DNA from: an uncultured Desulfovibrio sp.
GTDB taxonomy: Bacteria; Desulfobacterota; Desulfovibrionia; Desulfovibrionales; Desulfovibrionaceae
Direction: 5' to 3'
Assembly (NCBI GenBank): GCA_945871415.1
Contig: CAMBWG010000183.1
Coordinates: 1 to 5,198, forward strand
DNA: 5,198 bases
The notes below the pieces were generated by a model, which had not been told where the DNA came from, ran no database searches, and was given only the letters and a program-made list of their open reading frames with translations. A program made the translations under genes and the position numbers. Positions 1-5,198 of the stretch are shown piece after piece. Positions within the stretch are counted from its first letter, which is position 1, and each line of letters opens with the position of its first letter.

Positions 1-60
<60 letters not shown>

Positions 61-77
61 AAAGACCTGCCTGCTCT

Positions 78-1352
78 CTAGAACGTCACCTTGCGGGCGG
101 CGTCGAGGGCGCGGGCGAAGTCGTCGTCGGTATGGACGAAGGACACCATGCCGGTTTCGTAGCCGGAGGGCGCGAGATAGATGCCCTGAGCGCGCATCTG
201 CTTGTAGAAGGTGGTGAACAGTTCCTGATCGCACTTTTTGGCGTCGTCGAAGTTTTCGACGGGCGTTTCGCTGAAGTAGGGGCAGAACATGGAGGCGATG
301 GTCGGCATCTGGATGGGCACGTTCTTGGCGGCGAGGATGTCGCGGAGTTCCTGGGCAAAGGCGGCCACGCGGCGTTCAAGGGCGGCGTAATCCATGTTCT
401 TGAGCTGACGCAGGGTGGCGATGCCCGCGGCCATGGCCAGCGGATTCCCGGAAAGGGTACCGGCCTGATAAACTTCGCCGCGGGGAGCCACATGTTCCAT
501 GATGGCGCGCTTGCCGCCGAACGCGCCCACGGGCAGACCGCCGCCGATGATCTTGCCGAAGGTGGTCAGATCGGGCGTGATGCCGAAGCGCTCCTGCGCG
601 CCGCCGTAGGAAGCGCGGAAGCCGGTAATGACTTCGTCAAAGATGAGCAGCGCGCCATGTTTGGCGGTAATGGTGCGCAGGCCTTCGAGGAAACCGGCCT
701 TCGGCAGCACAAGGCCCATGTTGGCGGCCACGGGCTCGACGATGACGGCGGCGATGCTGTCGCCGTGCCGGGCAAAGATGCTTTCGACGGCGGCAAGATC
801 GTTGTAGGGCGCAAGGAGCGTATCCGCGACCACCGCGGCGGGCACGCCGGGCGTGCCGGGAATGGAGAAGGTGGCGACGCCGGAACCGGCGGCGGCCAGA
901 TAGGGATCGGCGTGGCCGTGATAGCAGCCGATGAACTTCAGCACCTTGTCGCGGCCGGTGACGCCGCGCGCCAGACGCAGGGCGCTCATGGTGGCTTCGG
1001 TACCGGAGTTGACCATGCGCACCATTTCAAGGCTGGGCATGGCGTCCACGACCATCTGCGCGAGCGTCACTTCGTCGGGGCAGGGAGCGCCGTAGCTGGT
1101 GCCGCGTCCGGAGGCGTCGCGCACGGCCTTTGTCACTTCGGGGTGATCGTGACCCAGCAGCATGGGGCCCCAGGACAGCACGAAATCAATGTATTCCTGC
1201 CCGTCCACATCCTTCAGGCGGCAGCCGTGCGCTTCGGCAATGAAGAGCGGCAGACTGTGGACATTGTGGCAGGCGCGGACGGGGCTGTTGACGCCGCCGG
1301 GGATGAGTTCGCAGGCCTGTTCAAAAAGACGGCGCGAAGTGCTTTCGTTCAT
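78..1352 (-). CDS. hemL: Glutamate-1-semialdehyde 2,1-aminomutase
   Basis: Cytoplasmic PLP enzyme that converts glutamate-1-semialdehyde to 5-aminolevulinate, the last step of the C5 route into all tetrapyrroles (siroheme, cobalamin, heme). The 424-residue product has the usual family length (E. coli about 426) and looks complete. Visible class-III aminotransferase features in order: VNSPVRA at 21-27, the SGTEA phosphate-binding segment at 116-120, CYHGHAD at 143-149, IFDEV with PLP-contacting Asp239, the cofactor lysine Lys267 in [18 protein letters not shown], and [16 protein letters not shown] at 295-310. The ATG is preceded by AAGGA at 1361-1365, eight bases upstream. ahbB lies 106 bases upstream on the same strand, with a hairpin but no T-rich terminator between, so cotranscription is plausible. 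The stop is followed by only about 17 bases of ordinary sequence before the C-rich edge, so any terminator or downstream gene is lost. Confidence 0.98.
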   Translation of the reverse strand: MNESTSRRLFEQACELIPGGVNSPVRACHNVHSLPLFIAEAHGCRLKDVDGQEYIDFVLSWGPMLLGHDHPEVTKAVRDASGRGTSYGAPCPDEVTLAQMVVDAMPSLEMVRMVNSGTEATMSALRLARGVTGRDKVLKFIGCYHGHADPYLAAAGSGVATFSIPGTPGVPAAVVADTLLAPYNDLAAVESIFARHGDSIAAVIVEPVAANMGLVLPKAGFLEGLRTITAKHGALLIFDEVITGFRASYGGAQERFGITPDLTTFGKIIGGGLPVGAFGGKRAIMEHVAPRGEVYQAGTLSGNPLAMAAGIATLRQLKNMDYAALERRVAAFAQELRDILAAKNVPIQMPTIASMFCPYFSETPVENFDDAKKCDQELFTTFYKQMRAQGIYLAPSGYETGMVSFVHTDDDFARALDAARKVTF

Positions 1353-1405
1353 GAAAATGATCCTTGAATAAAGCGGGTTGGGGTGAAACCGGGGAGCGGA
1401 AAGGC

Positions 1406-1448
1406 GCGGCAGGCGACGGACAAAGGACTTCTTCCGTGCGCCTGCCGC
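1406..1448 (-). other. Long intercistronic stem-loop between ahbB and hemL
   Basis: Arms at 1406-1420 and 1433-1448 pair over 15 bp with a single bulged base (1438) and a 12-base loop. Read on the gene strand the upper arm begins GCGGCAGGCG and the lower arm ends CGCCTGCCGC. The following sequence is GCCTTTCCGC, without a T run, so it is not a canonical intrinsic terminator. It sits about 10 bases after the ahbB stop and about 50 bases before the hemL start. Likely roles, by inference, are 3'-end protection of the ahbB message, RNA processing, or partial attenuation of hemL. Confidence 0.65.
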
Positions 1449-1458
1449 ATTGTTTCCG

Positions 1459-1938
1459 TTAAAAATACGTGGGAGAAATTTTTTTCAGCTCTCTGATGCT
1501 GGAAAGGGCGGCGTGATCGTGGAGATCGAGCATGGATTCCAGCTCCGCGACGACCCGGTCGCATTCTTCGGCGCTGCGGCCGTGAACCATGGTATACAGT
1601 TCATAGGGCCAGTCGGGGGCGCTGCTGGGGCGATAGTAGCAGTGGGAGACATTGGGATGCCGCGCGGCTTCCGTACCGCAGCGCTCCACAACGGCTTCAT
1701 CCTTGGGAACAACCCAGGCAACCATGGCGTTATGGTTCCAGCCGGTTTTCTGATGCTTGATGCTGGCGCCGAAACGGCGAATGGCGCCGCAGTCCTTGAG
1801 GCGGCGGAGCAGGGCAAGCACGTCTTCTTCGGTGCAGCCGACCTGCGCCGCAATATCGGCGTAGGGCGTGAGGCTGTCCGGCAGATCTGCCTGTACAAGG
1901 CGAAGGATGGCGCGTTCCTGTTCTGTGAAATCGAGCAC
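1459..1938 (-). CDS. ahbB: Siroheme decarboxylase subunit AhbB (Lrp/AsnC-like fold)
   Basis: In sulfate reducers and archaea AhbA and AhbB together decarboxylate siroheme to 12,18-didecarboxysiroheme, the first step of the alternative heme pathway; AhbC and AhbD follow. The 159-residue product has an AsnC-type helix-turn-helix-like N-terminus (about 1-55, ending [10 protein letters not shown]) and a ferredoxin-like C-terminal domain. [15 protein letters not shown] (61-75), VSHCYYRP (97-104), [11 protein letters not shown] (110-120) and the terminal LKKISPTYF are the pattern I associate with AhbB rather than AhbA. Databases often mislabel such proteins as AsnC-family regulators. The start is GTG at 1938, chosen because AAAGGAG lies six bases upstream and the protein aligns from there. 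hemL lies downstream on the same strand, which supports a heme role. The AhbA partner is not in the window. An Lrp-type regulator is the alternative, less likely. Confidence 0.88.
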   Translation of the reverse strand: MLDFTEQERAILRLVQADLPDSLTPYADIAAQVGCTEEDVLALLRRLKDCGAIRRFGASIKHQKTGWNHNAMVAWVVPKDEAVVERCGTEAARHPNVSHCYYRPSSAPDWPYELYTMVHGRSAEECDRVVAELESMLDLHDHAALSSIRELKKISPTYF

Positions 1939-1944
1939 TCGATT

Positions 1945-1951
1945 CTCCTTT
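1945..1951 (-). promoter_or_regulatory. Ribosome binding site that fixes the GTG start of ahbB
   Basis: Gene-strand sequence AAAGGAG, followed by six bases (AATCGA) and then GTG. It is a near-perfect match to the anti-Shine-Dalgarno sequence. Because ahbB has no nearby ATG, this site decides the start. A CCTCCTCC stretch just upstream could weakly pair with the site, but only over about four bases. Confidence 0.85.
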
Positions 1952-1985
1952 GAAATACGGAGGAGGCAGGGCGTGGCCCGGAAGG

Positions 1986-2010
1986 AAAAACGCCGCGCGG
2001 ATGCGCGGCG
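1986..2010 (-). terminator. Rho-independent terminator upstream of ahbB
   Basis: Perfect 8-bp GC-only stem (1991-1998 with 2003-2010), four-base loop, followed on the minus strand by TTTTT at 1990-1986. It ends transcripts of the 184-residue orphan gene. Only 47 bases lie between the T run and the ahbB GTG, leaving little room for a promoter. This raises the possibility that some ahbB message comes through it. Confidence 0.78.
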
Positions 2011-2038
2011 CGGAACTGTTGTCGAAAGATGCCGTTTG

Positions 2039-2096
2039 AAAAAGCGCGTCGGGGAAGGAATACCCCTGGCTGGCGCACAAGAGTGTTTCCTTCCCC
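2039..2096 (-). terminator. Large stem-loop with T run after the orphan gene, possible first terminator
   Basis: A perfect 10-bp inverted repeat, GGGGAAGGAA at 2051-2060 with its complement at 2087-2096, encloses a 26-base loop. On the minus strand seven bases (GACGCGC) follow, and then TTTTT at 2043-2039. The gap between stem and T run is not ideal for an intrinsic terminator, so terminator function is uncertain. It lies 24 bases after the orphan gene stop and ahead of the stronger terminator at 1986-2010, giving a tandem arrangement. Confidence 0.45.
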
Positions 2097-2120
2097 CCGG
2101 AAAACCCTGTAATACGCTCC

Positions 2121-2675
2121 CTAGCGATTGAAGGAGCGGGCGAACAGATCCTGAATGGCGTCGCGGCCGTTGTCTTCGAGGAAGCGGGTACCGGTGGCCG
2201 CGAAATGGGCATGCTCAATGCGGGGGCGCTGTACGGCCACCCACTGATCCTTCTGCCAGGTGAACCAGCCGTTTTTGGGCTGGTCGAAGACGAGCAGGGG
2301 CTTGTTGCAGATCTTGGCGAATTCCGCACCCCAGCCGGTGCCGCCCTTGACGGTGTTGTCGGGCTGGATGGCGCCGATGACGATGACCTGATTGCCGCTG
2401 CTGACCTGCCAGCAGATGGACTGGAGAACCTTGCGGAACAGGGGGGCGCGCGTATATTCGCGGTTCATGAGCTTGGACACGTAAGTGAGGCTGACGTCCT
2501 TGAGGGCCAGCTCTTCGGAGGTCAGGATGCGCACGCCGCGTTTGCGTTCGCTCTGATGACCTTCAAAGCTGTAGTTCACTTCTTCAATGCCCCAGCCTTC
2601 GGCCAGCGCGCCGAAAAATTGCTCCGTTCCGGCAGCGCCGCCGCTGTACAGGACACATTGTTTGGGATTGAGCAT
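2121..2675 (-). CDS. Conserved hypothetical protein with SLOG/Rossmann-like nucleotide-binding motifs
   Basis: I cannot give this 184-residue protein a function. It starts with a short beta strand and a glycine-rich turn, [12 protein letters not shown] (7-18). A charged segment follows (about 38-60, with [13 protein letters not shown]), then a hydrophobic strand QVIVIGAI (96-103), a second glycine motif [11 protein letters not shown] (110-120), and a strand-turn [13 protein letters not shown] (125-137). A YSGG-type turn near the N-terminus plus a later GGTGWG turn before an alpha helix resembles Rossmannoid SLOG/LOG/YpsA proteins, which bind nucleotides or nucleotide-derived ligands. That is a fold-level inference only. 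No signal peptide or membrane segment is seen, so it is probably cytoplasmic. The start has AGGAGG at 2683-2688, seven bases before ATG. It appears monocistronic: gene-free sequence upstream and two terminator-like hairpins downstream. Frame and codon use look like the neighbours. Confidence 0.88.
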   Translation of the reverse strand: MLNPKQCVLYSGGAAGTEQFFGALAEGWGIEEVNYSFEGHQSERKRGVRILTSEELALKDVSLTYVSKLMNREYTRAPLFRKVLQSICWQVSSGNQVIVIGAIQPDNTVKGGTGWGAEFAKICNKPLLVFDQPKNGWFTWQKDQWVAVQRPRIEHAHFAATGTRFLEDNGRDAIQDLFARSFNR

Positions 2676-2784
2676 GCTCGGGCCTCCTGCGTTGTTTTTT
2701 TATCATTGCCTTCGGTGGTGAGGGCATATGGTACGTTCTTTTTGCATCATGGCAGAAATCCGCCCGTACGGCAAGACGGGACCG

Positions 2785-2901
2785 GGGAACGCCTGCCCGG
2801 CGGGCCGGGAAAGTCCCTTTTTCCGCCGCGGCATTTTTCCGGCGATGCCGGGGGCTGCGCTTTGCCCGCGGGCCGGGCAGGTGTGGCGGCGAGGCTTTCC
2901 C
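2785..2901. other. Long imperfect GC-rich foldback, possible structured RNA
   Basis: CCTGCCCGGC at 2792-2801 is perfectly complementary to 2872-2881. Pairing continues imperfectly inward, 18 of 22 positions between 2792-2813 and 2860-2881. An inner hairpin pairs CGGCAT (2829-2834) with ATGCCG (2845-2850). An outer GGGAA (2785-2789) can pair with TTCCC (2897-2901), leaving a 15-base bulge on the 3' side. Five bases on is the inverted repeat at 2906-2948, which could terminate a plus-strand RNA. I do not recognise it as 6S, SRP, tmRNA or RNase P RNA. Whether it is transcribed is unknown. Confidence 0.4.
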
Positions 2902-2905
2902 TGTG

Positions 2906-2948
2906 CGTAAAACGGAACTGACCCTGACCGGGCCGGTTCCGTTTTACG
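2906..2948. terminator. Symmetric inverted repeat, probable bidirectional terminator
   Basis: Arms CGTAAAACGGAAC (2906-2918) and GTTCCGTTTTACG (2936-2948) pair perfectly over 13 bp around a 17-base loop. The GC-rich core of the stem is flanked by AAAA on one side and TTTT on the other, so each strand reads as a stem followed by a T run. On the minus strand it could back up the alr terminator. On the plus strand it could end an RNA from 2700-2900. Confidence 0.6.
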
Positions 2949-2956
2949 TATTTTCA

Positions 2957-2982
2957 GATTGAAACGTTGTGTGTTTCAAATC
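2957..2982. other. AT-rich stem-loop
   Basis: GATTGAAAC (2957-2965) pairs with GTTTCAAATC (2973-2982) over nine base pairs with one bulged A and a seven-base loop. It lies eight bases from the terminator repeat and has no T run. It could be a protein-binding palindrome or part of a complex 3' end. No function can be assigned. Confidence 0.4.
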
Positions 2983-3060
2983 AAACGGTCTGTTGTTTCG
3001 CGGAAAAGGCGCGATCTTTCCGCCGGAAGATGCCCGCATATTGCCTCTGTCCCCCCTTTG

Positions 3061-3089
3061 AAAAAGCGCGCTGGGGGCGCCGACACGCT
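3061..3089 (-). terminator. Rho-independent terminator of alr
   Basis: Starts at the base after the alr stop codon. On the minus strand AGCGTGT pairs with GCGCGCT (seven pairs including two G-U), then a C-A mismatch and two further GC pairs close a five-base loop. The stem is followed by TTTTC, five T in a row counting the last paired one. Position and shape support a genuine end of the alr message. Confidence 0.7.
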
Positions 3090-4223
3090 CTAGGCCTCTT
3101 CGTAGACGCGGGGATTGGTCATACCCACGAGGCAGAGGAGTTCGTAGGCGATGGTTTCGAGGGGAGCCGCCCAGTCGTCGGGGGTGACGGGGGCGTCGGG
3201 GCCTTCGGGCCCGCCCAGCAGCCAGGCCCTGTCGCCGGGCTGCACGTTTTCCAGCGCGGAAATATCCACCATCATCATGCCCATGCAGATGCGGCCCACC
3301 TGCGGCACGCGGCGGCCATGAAGACGAAGGGGCAGGGCGTTGGACAGGGCGCGGGGCACGGCGTTGGCATAGCCGCAGCCCAGGACGGCGATGCGCATGT
3401 CGCGGGGCGCGGTAAAGATGCGGCCATAGGAGATGCTCTGCCCTTTGACGAGGTTCCGCGTCTGGATGACGGGGGCGGAAAAGCTCATGACCCATTCCAG
3501 ATTTTCCCCCTTGCCGGCCCAGCCGGTACCGGCCAGAGGGTTGCCGCCATAGACGGCATAGCCGGGACGGCAGACCTCGAAACGGGCCTGCGGCCAGGCC
3601 AGCGTGCCCGCGGAATTGTCCAGCGAACGCTCCATATCCGGGAACACGGCACGGAGAGCGTCGGTCATGGCCGTGAAGCGCTCCAGCTGCCCGAGCGTGT
3701 AGGATTGTTCTTCGGGGGTGTCGGCCACGGCAAAATGCGAGAGCTCCAGCGCCGGGCGCAGGGCGGGCGCGGCGCGCAGGGCTTCCAGCAGCGCGGGGAT
3801 GTCCCCGGGCGTAAAGCCGAGGCGGCCCATGCCGGAATCAAGCTTGATGGCGATGTGCCAGGGATGCGCCGTATCGGCCAGCGCGGCGGCGCGGGCCACA
3901 TCGTCAGGGCAGGCGATGAGCGGCAGGATGTCCAGCGCGCGGGCGCGCTGCCAGTCCTCGGGGGTCAGCTGCCCCAGCAGCGGGACAATGCGCTGGGAAA
4001 ATCCGGCGTCGCGCAGGGCGCGGCCTTCGTCCACGAGTCCCACGGCAAAGCGCTGCGCTCCGGCGTCGGCGAGCGCGCGGGCCACGGGCAGCAGGCCGTG
4101 ACCGTAGGCGTCCGCCTTGATGACGGGCATCAGCCGCGCGGCCTCGCCCAGACGGGCGAAGTTGCGCCGCAGGGCGGCAAGGTTCACATGGCAACGCGAA
4201 GGCGTGAATTCGCAGACAGGCAT
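3090..4223 (-). CDS. alr: Alanine racemase
   Basis: PLP enzyme interconverting L- and D-alanine, supplying D-alanine for peptidoglycan; cytoplasmic. The 377-residue product has the normal family length and both domains. The N-terminal TIM-barrel carries the cofactor lysine Lys36 in VIKADAYGHG. LDSGMGRLGF (Arg134) lies at 128-137, His163 in ELSHFAVAD probably stacks on PLP, and Arg219 in CRPGYAVYG should face the pyridine nitrogen. The C-terminal beta domain supplies the second catalytic base, Tyr266 in SYGRIFTAP, plus GCGYANAVPR (282-291), GRICMGMMMVD (310-320) and AYELLC (359-364). Two of these depart from the usual GYADG and CMDQ forms. The ATG is preceded by AAGGA (4233-4237), nine bases upstream. 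A terminator follows the stop directly, and a 385-base gene-free region lies upstream, so alr looks monocistronic. The anabolic (alr) versus catabolic (dadX) name is chosen because no D-amino-acid dehydrogenase gene is adjacent. Confidence 0.97.
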   Translation of the reverse strand: MPVCEFTPSRCHVNLAALRRNFARLGEAARLMPVIKADAYGHGLLPVARALADAGAQRFAVGLVDEGRALRDAGFSQRIVPLLGQLTPEDWQRARALDILPLIACPDDVARAAALADTAHPWHIAIKLDSGMGRLGFTPGDIPALLEALRAAPALRPALELSHFAVADTPEEQSYTLGQLERFTAMTDALRAVFPDMERSLDNSAGTLAWPQARFEVCRPGYAVYGGNPLAGTGWAGKGENLEWVMSFSAPVIQTRNLVKGQSISYGRIFTAPRDMRIAVLGCGYANAVPRALSNALPLRLHGRRVPQVGRICMGMMMVDISALENVQPGDRAWLLGGPEGPDAPVTPDDWAAPLETIAYELLCLVGMTNPRVYEEA

Positions 4224-4259
4224 GATCGTGTATCCTTGGATGAGAGGGGGAGAAGGGAG

Positions 4260-4285
4260 CGCGGCACAGCCGCGTTTTTACGCGG
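4260..4285. other. Two overlapping, mutually exclusive hairpins in the alr leader
   Basis: CGCGGC (4260-4265) pairs with GCCGCG (4269-4274); alternatively CCGCG (4270-4274) pairs with CGCGG (4281-4285). The two stems share 4270-4274, so they cannot form together. On the plus strand the first is followed by TTTTT (4275-4279) and looks like a terminator, but no plus-strand gene precedes it. On the alr strand no T run follows. It lies 37-62 bases before the alr start. Confidence 0.4.
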
Positions 4286-4300
4286 TGCACAGGGCAGGCA

Positions 4301-4374
4301 AGGGGGAAGAAAAACCGGGTTGCGCGAAGCCGTATCCTGTGGGGAGCGGCGGCGCACGCGGTTTTCTTCCCCCT
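4301..4374. other. Long stem-loop upstream of alr
   Basis: Arms at 4301-4317 and 4359-4374 pair over 16 bp with one bulged A, using AGGGGGAAG against CTTCCCCCT and A-rich against T-rich blocks. The 41-base interior can pair further: TGCGC (4321-4325) with GCGCA (4352-4356), and GCCG (4329-4332) with CGGC (4347-4350). It would form either in the alr leader or just upstream of its promoter. The GGGGAAG arm resembles that of the hairpin at 2051-2096. Confidence 0.6.
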
Positions 4375-4409
4375 GAAAGCGTTCTGTGCTGTTAAGGTCT
4401 TTTCAGGAA

Positions 4410-4455
4410 CCGCCGTCCGCAGGGGCCGCAGGGCGGCCCCGCGCAAAGACGGCGG
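4410..4455. other. Nested perfect GC-rich palindrome
   Basis: Outer arms CCGCCGTC (4410-4417) and GACGGCGG (4448-4455) and inner arms GGGGCCGC (4422-4429) and GCGGCCCC (4433-4440) are both perfect 8-bp pairs, separated by a small internal loop and closed by a three-base loop. There is no T run on either side. It lies between the receptor terminator and the alr leader. Its role is unknown; a transcription-blocking or protein-binding structure is possible. Confidence 0.55.
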
Positions 4456-4526
4456 CATCTTCCGGCCGGAGCATTTTCAGTTCGAGGCGCATGGCGCTTC
4501 AAACTCCACGGCCTGTCGTTTCGCGG

Positions 4527-4545
4527 AAAAAGCGGTGTTTCCGCT
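4527..4545 (-). terminator. Probable terminator of the chemotaxis receptor gene
   Basis: On the minus strand AGCGG, a five-base loop AAACA, CCGCT and then TTTT. The stem is short (5 bp), but position (about 65 bases past the receptor stop) and T run are right. A stronger 7-bp GC hairpin (4558-4564 with 4571-4577) precedes it without its own T run. An alternative pairing, GCGGAAA (minus strand) with TTTCCGC, uses the T run itself. Confidence 0.5.
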
Positions 4546-4608
4546 CACTTCGGGCCGGGCGGCGCTGTGCCGCCGCCTCGCGCTTGCCTCTTTCAAAGGT
4601 AAGATGCT

Positions 4609-5198
4609 CTAGGCCTGCTTCAGATCCCGGATGAGTCCCGACAGATTTTCGGCCTGCGCGGCCAGTTCGGAAACGGCCTTGGCGGCTTCGGCCATGGCTT
4701 CGGCCGTCTGATGGGACATATCGCTGACCTGGAAGATGGAGTGATTGATCTGCTCGCTGGCGGCGGACTGTTCTTCGCTGGCCGTGGCGATGGCGTTAAT
4801 CTGATCCGCCGTGGACTCCACCATGCTGACGATTTCCTGCAGGGCCGTGCCGGACTCATTGGCAAGGCCGGTGGCTTCCTCAATCTGGGCAACCGCGTCG
4901 TCCACCGAAGCCGTGCTCTTGGCCGCGCTTTCCTGAATGGCCTTGATGGCGTTGCCCACATCCTGCGTGGAGGCCATGGTCTTTTCGGCCAGCTTGCGCA
5001 CTTCGTCGGCCACCACGGCGAAACCGCGTCCGGCTTCGCCGGCCCGTGCGGCTTCAATGGCCGCATTGAGGGCCAGCAGGTTGGTCTGATCCGCGATATC
5101 CGAAATAACGTTCATAATCTGGGTAATGGCCTGCGTGTGCTCGTTGAGCTGTCCCATATCCTCCTTGAGGCGCAGGGAGGTCGCATGGACGGACTGAA
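4609..5198 (-). CDS. Methyl-accepting chemotaxis protein, C-terminal signalling domain (partial)
   Basis: The last 195 residues of a chemoreceptor; the frame stays open to the right edge, so N-terminal sensor, membrane and HAMP parts are outside the window. The ATG at 5157 is internal and not a real start, since the receptor-like frame continues upstream of it ([13 protein letters not shown]). The fragment contains the conserved hairpin tip that binds CheA and Che[21 protein letters not shown], then [19 protein letters not shown]. Beyond it a long Ala/Glu/Ser-rich coiled coil returns towards the C-terminus, with [10 protein letters not shown] typical of the methylation-helix region. The protein ends LIRDLKQA, with no NWETF-like CheR/CheB docking pentapeptide. 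Ligand and membrane location cannot be judged. A terminator-like hairpin follows the stop, and alr is separated by 385 bases. Confidence 0.96.
   Translation of the reverse strand, partial: QSVHATSLRLKEDMGQLNEHTQAITQIMNVISDIADQTNLLALNAAIEAARAGEAGRGFAVVADEVRKLAEKTMASTQDVGNAIKAIQESAAKSTASVDDAVAQIEEATGLANESGTALQEIVSMVESTADQINAIATASEEQSAASEQINHSIFQVSDMSHQTAEAMAEAAKAVSELAAQAENLSGLIRDLKQA

Larger units (their letters stand above)
2676..3089. other. Gene-free stretch of 414 bases, rich in inverted repeats
   Basis: No convincing gene is seen on either strand. A 60-codon plus-strand reading frame at 2728-2910 is Arg/Pro/Gly-rich and looks spurious. In order the stretch holds: the orphan gene's ribosome site; a 7-bp hairpin with one wobble pair (about 2708-2727); a 5-bp hairpin (2763-2780); a long GC-rich foldback (2792-2881); a bidirectional terminator (2906-2948); an AT-rich hairpin (2957-2982); a 7-bp hairpin (3000-3023); and the alr terminator (3061-3089). 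The orphan gene's promoter should lie here, but I see no good -35/-10 pair. Confidence 0.7.
4224..4608. other. Gene-free stretch of 385 bases between the receptor gene and alr
   Basis: Contains the alr leader and promoter region and the receptor gene's 3' end. Visible structures are overlapping small hairpins (4260-4285), a long stem-loop (4301-4374), a nested GC-rich palindrome (4410-4455), a 10-base perfect palindrome TCCGGCCGGA (4461-4470), the receptor terminator (4527-4545) and a GC hairpin (4558-4577). A 29-codon minus-strand frame (4403-4492) exists but coincides with the nested palindrome and is not accepted as a gene. No clear promoter hexamers were found. Confidence 0.7.

Noticed and set aside
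132..1367. Long plus-strand open frame (411 codons) opposite hemL
   Set aside because: It is Gly/His/Ala-rich, matches no family I know, and lies wholly opposite a clear hemL; high GC content produces such antisense frames.
2676..2790. Promoter for the orphan gene on the minus strand
   Set aside because: CATATG and GATAAA resemble -10 elements, but neither has an acceptable -35 element at 16-18 bases.
2800..2820. GGGAAAGTCC resembling the conserved GAGGAAAGTCC segment of RNase P RNA
   Set aside because: Other conserved RNase P blocks are missing and the available space is shorter than a full RNase P RNA.
2728..2910. Sixty-codon plus-strand frame in the gene-free stretch
   Set aside because: Arg/Pro/Gly-rich composition, weak ribosome site, and overlap with the long foldback argue against coding.
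4260..4279. Plus-strand terminator-like hairpin with TTTTT
   Set aside because: No plus-strand gene or transcript precedes it; it is more likely part of the alr leader structure than a working plus-strand terminator.
2967..4376. Long plus-strand open frame (469 codons) across alr
   Set aside because: Antisense to a well-supported alr with intact motifs; composition is typical of a GC shadow frame.
4403..4492. Small minus-strand frame, 29 codons (MRLELKMLRPEDAAVFARG...)
   Set aside because: The second half coincides with the nested perfect palindrome, the GGAG upstream is poorly spaced (11 bases), and no homology is recognised.

Overview
The window is a GC-rich piece of bacterial chromosome with five protein genes, all read from the minus strand. 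The set (an AhbB-type siroheme decarboxylase subunit beside hemL, a biosynthesis-type alanine racemase, a chemotaxis receptor and a conserved orphan) fits a sulfate-reducing bacterium of the Desulfovibrionaceae or a close relative. The ahbB-type gene is the strongest clue, because it marks the alternative siroheme-to-heme route typical of that group. The assignment is by protein resemblance only; there is no rRNA or other formal marker here.

Layout from left to right, all genes minus strand. Positions 1-60 are an almost pure C tract, most likely a contig-end sequencing artefact. hemL (78-1352) makes 5-aminolevulinate. A 106-base gap with a strong hairpin separates it from ahbB (1459-1938, GTG start), which lies upstream in transcription order. 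A gap with two hairpins, one a clear intrinsic terminator, separates ahbB from an unrecognised 184-residue gene with Rossmann/SLOG-like glycine motifs (2121-2675). A 414-base gene-free stretch (2676-3089) holds a long GC-rich foldback, a bidirectional terminator, smaller hairpins and the alr terminator. alr (3090-4223) follows. A second gene-free stretch (4224-4608) holds three large hairpins and the terminator of a methyl-accepting chemotaxis protein, whose C-terminal signalling domain (4609-5198) runs off the right edge.

How the genes work together: ahbB and hemL are a natural pair, because HemL feeds the tetrapyrrole pathway and AhbB acts at the step committing siroheme to heme. They may be one transcript. 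The orphan gene, alr and the receptor gene appear to be separate transcription units, each followed by its own terminator-like structure. No plus-strand gene, tRNA, rRNA, CRISPR array, transposase or phage gene was seen.

The genes are ordinary housekeeping or signalling functions. The less explained material lies between them: unusually many inverted repeats, a short sequence module recurring in three intergenic gaps, and a possible structured RNA ending in a terminator. No new multi-gene system is evident.
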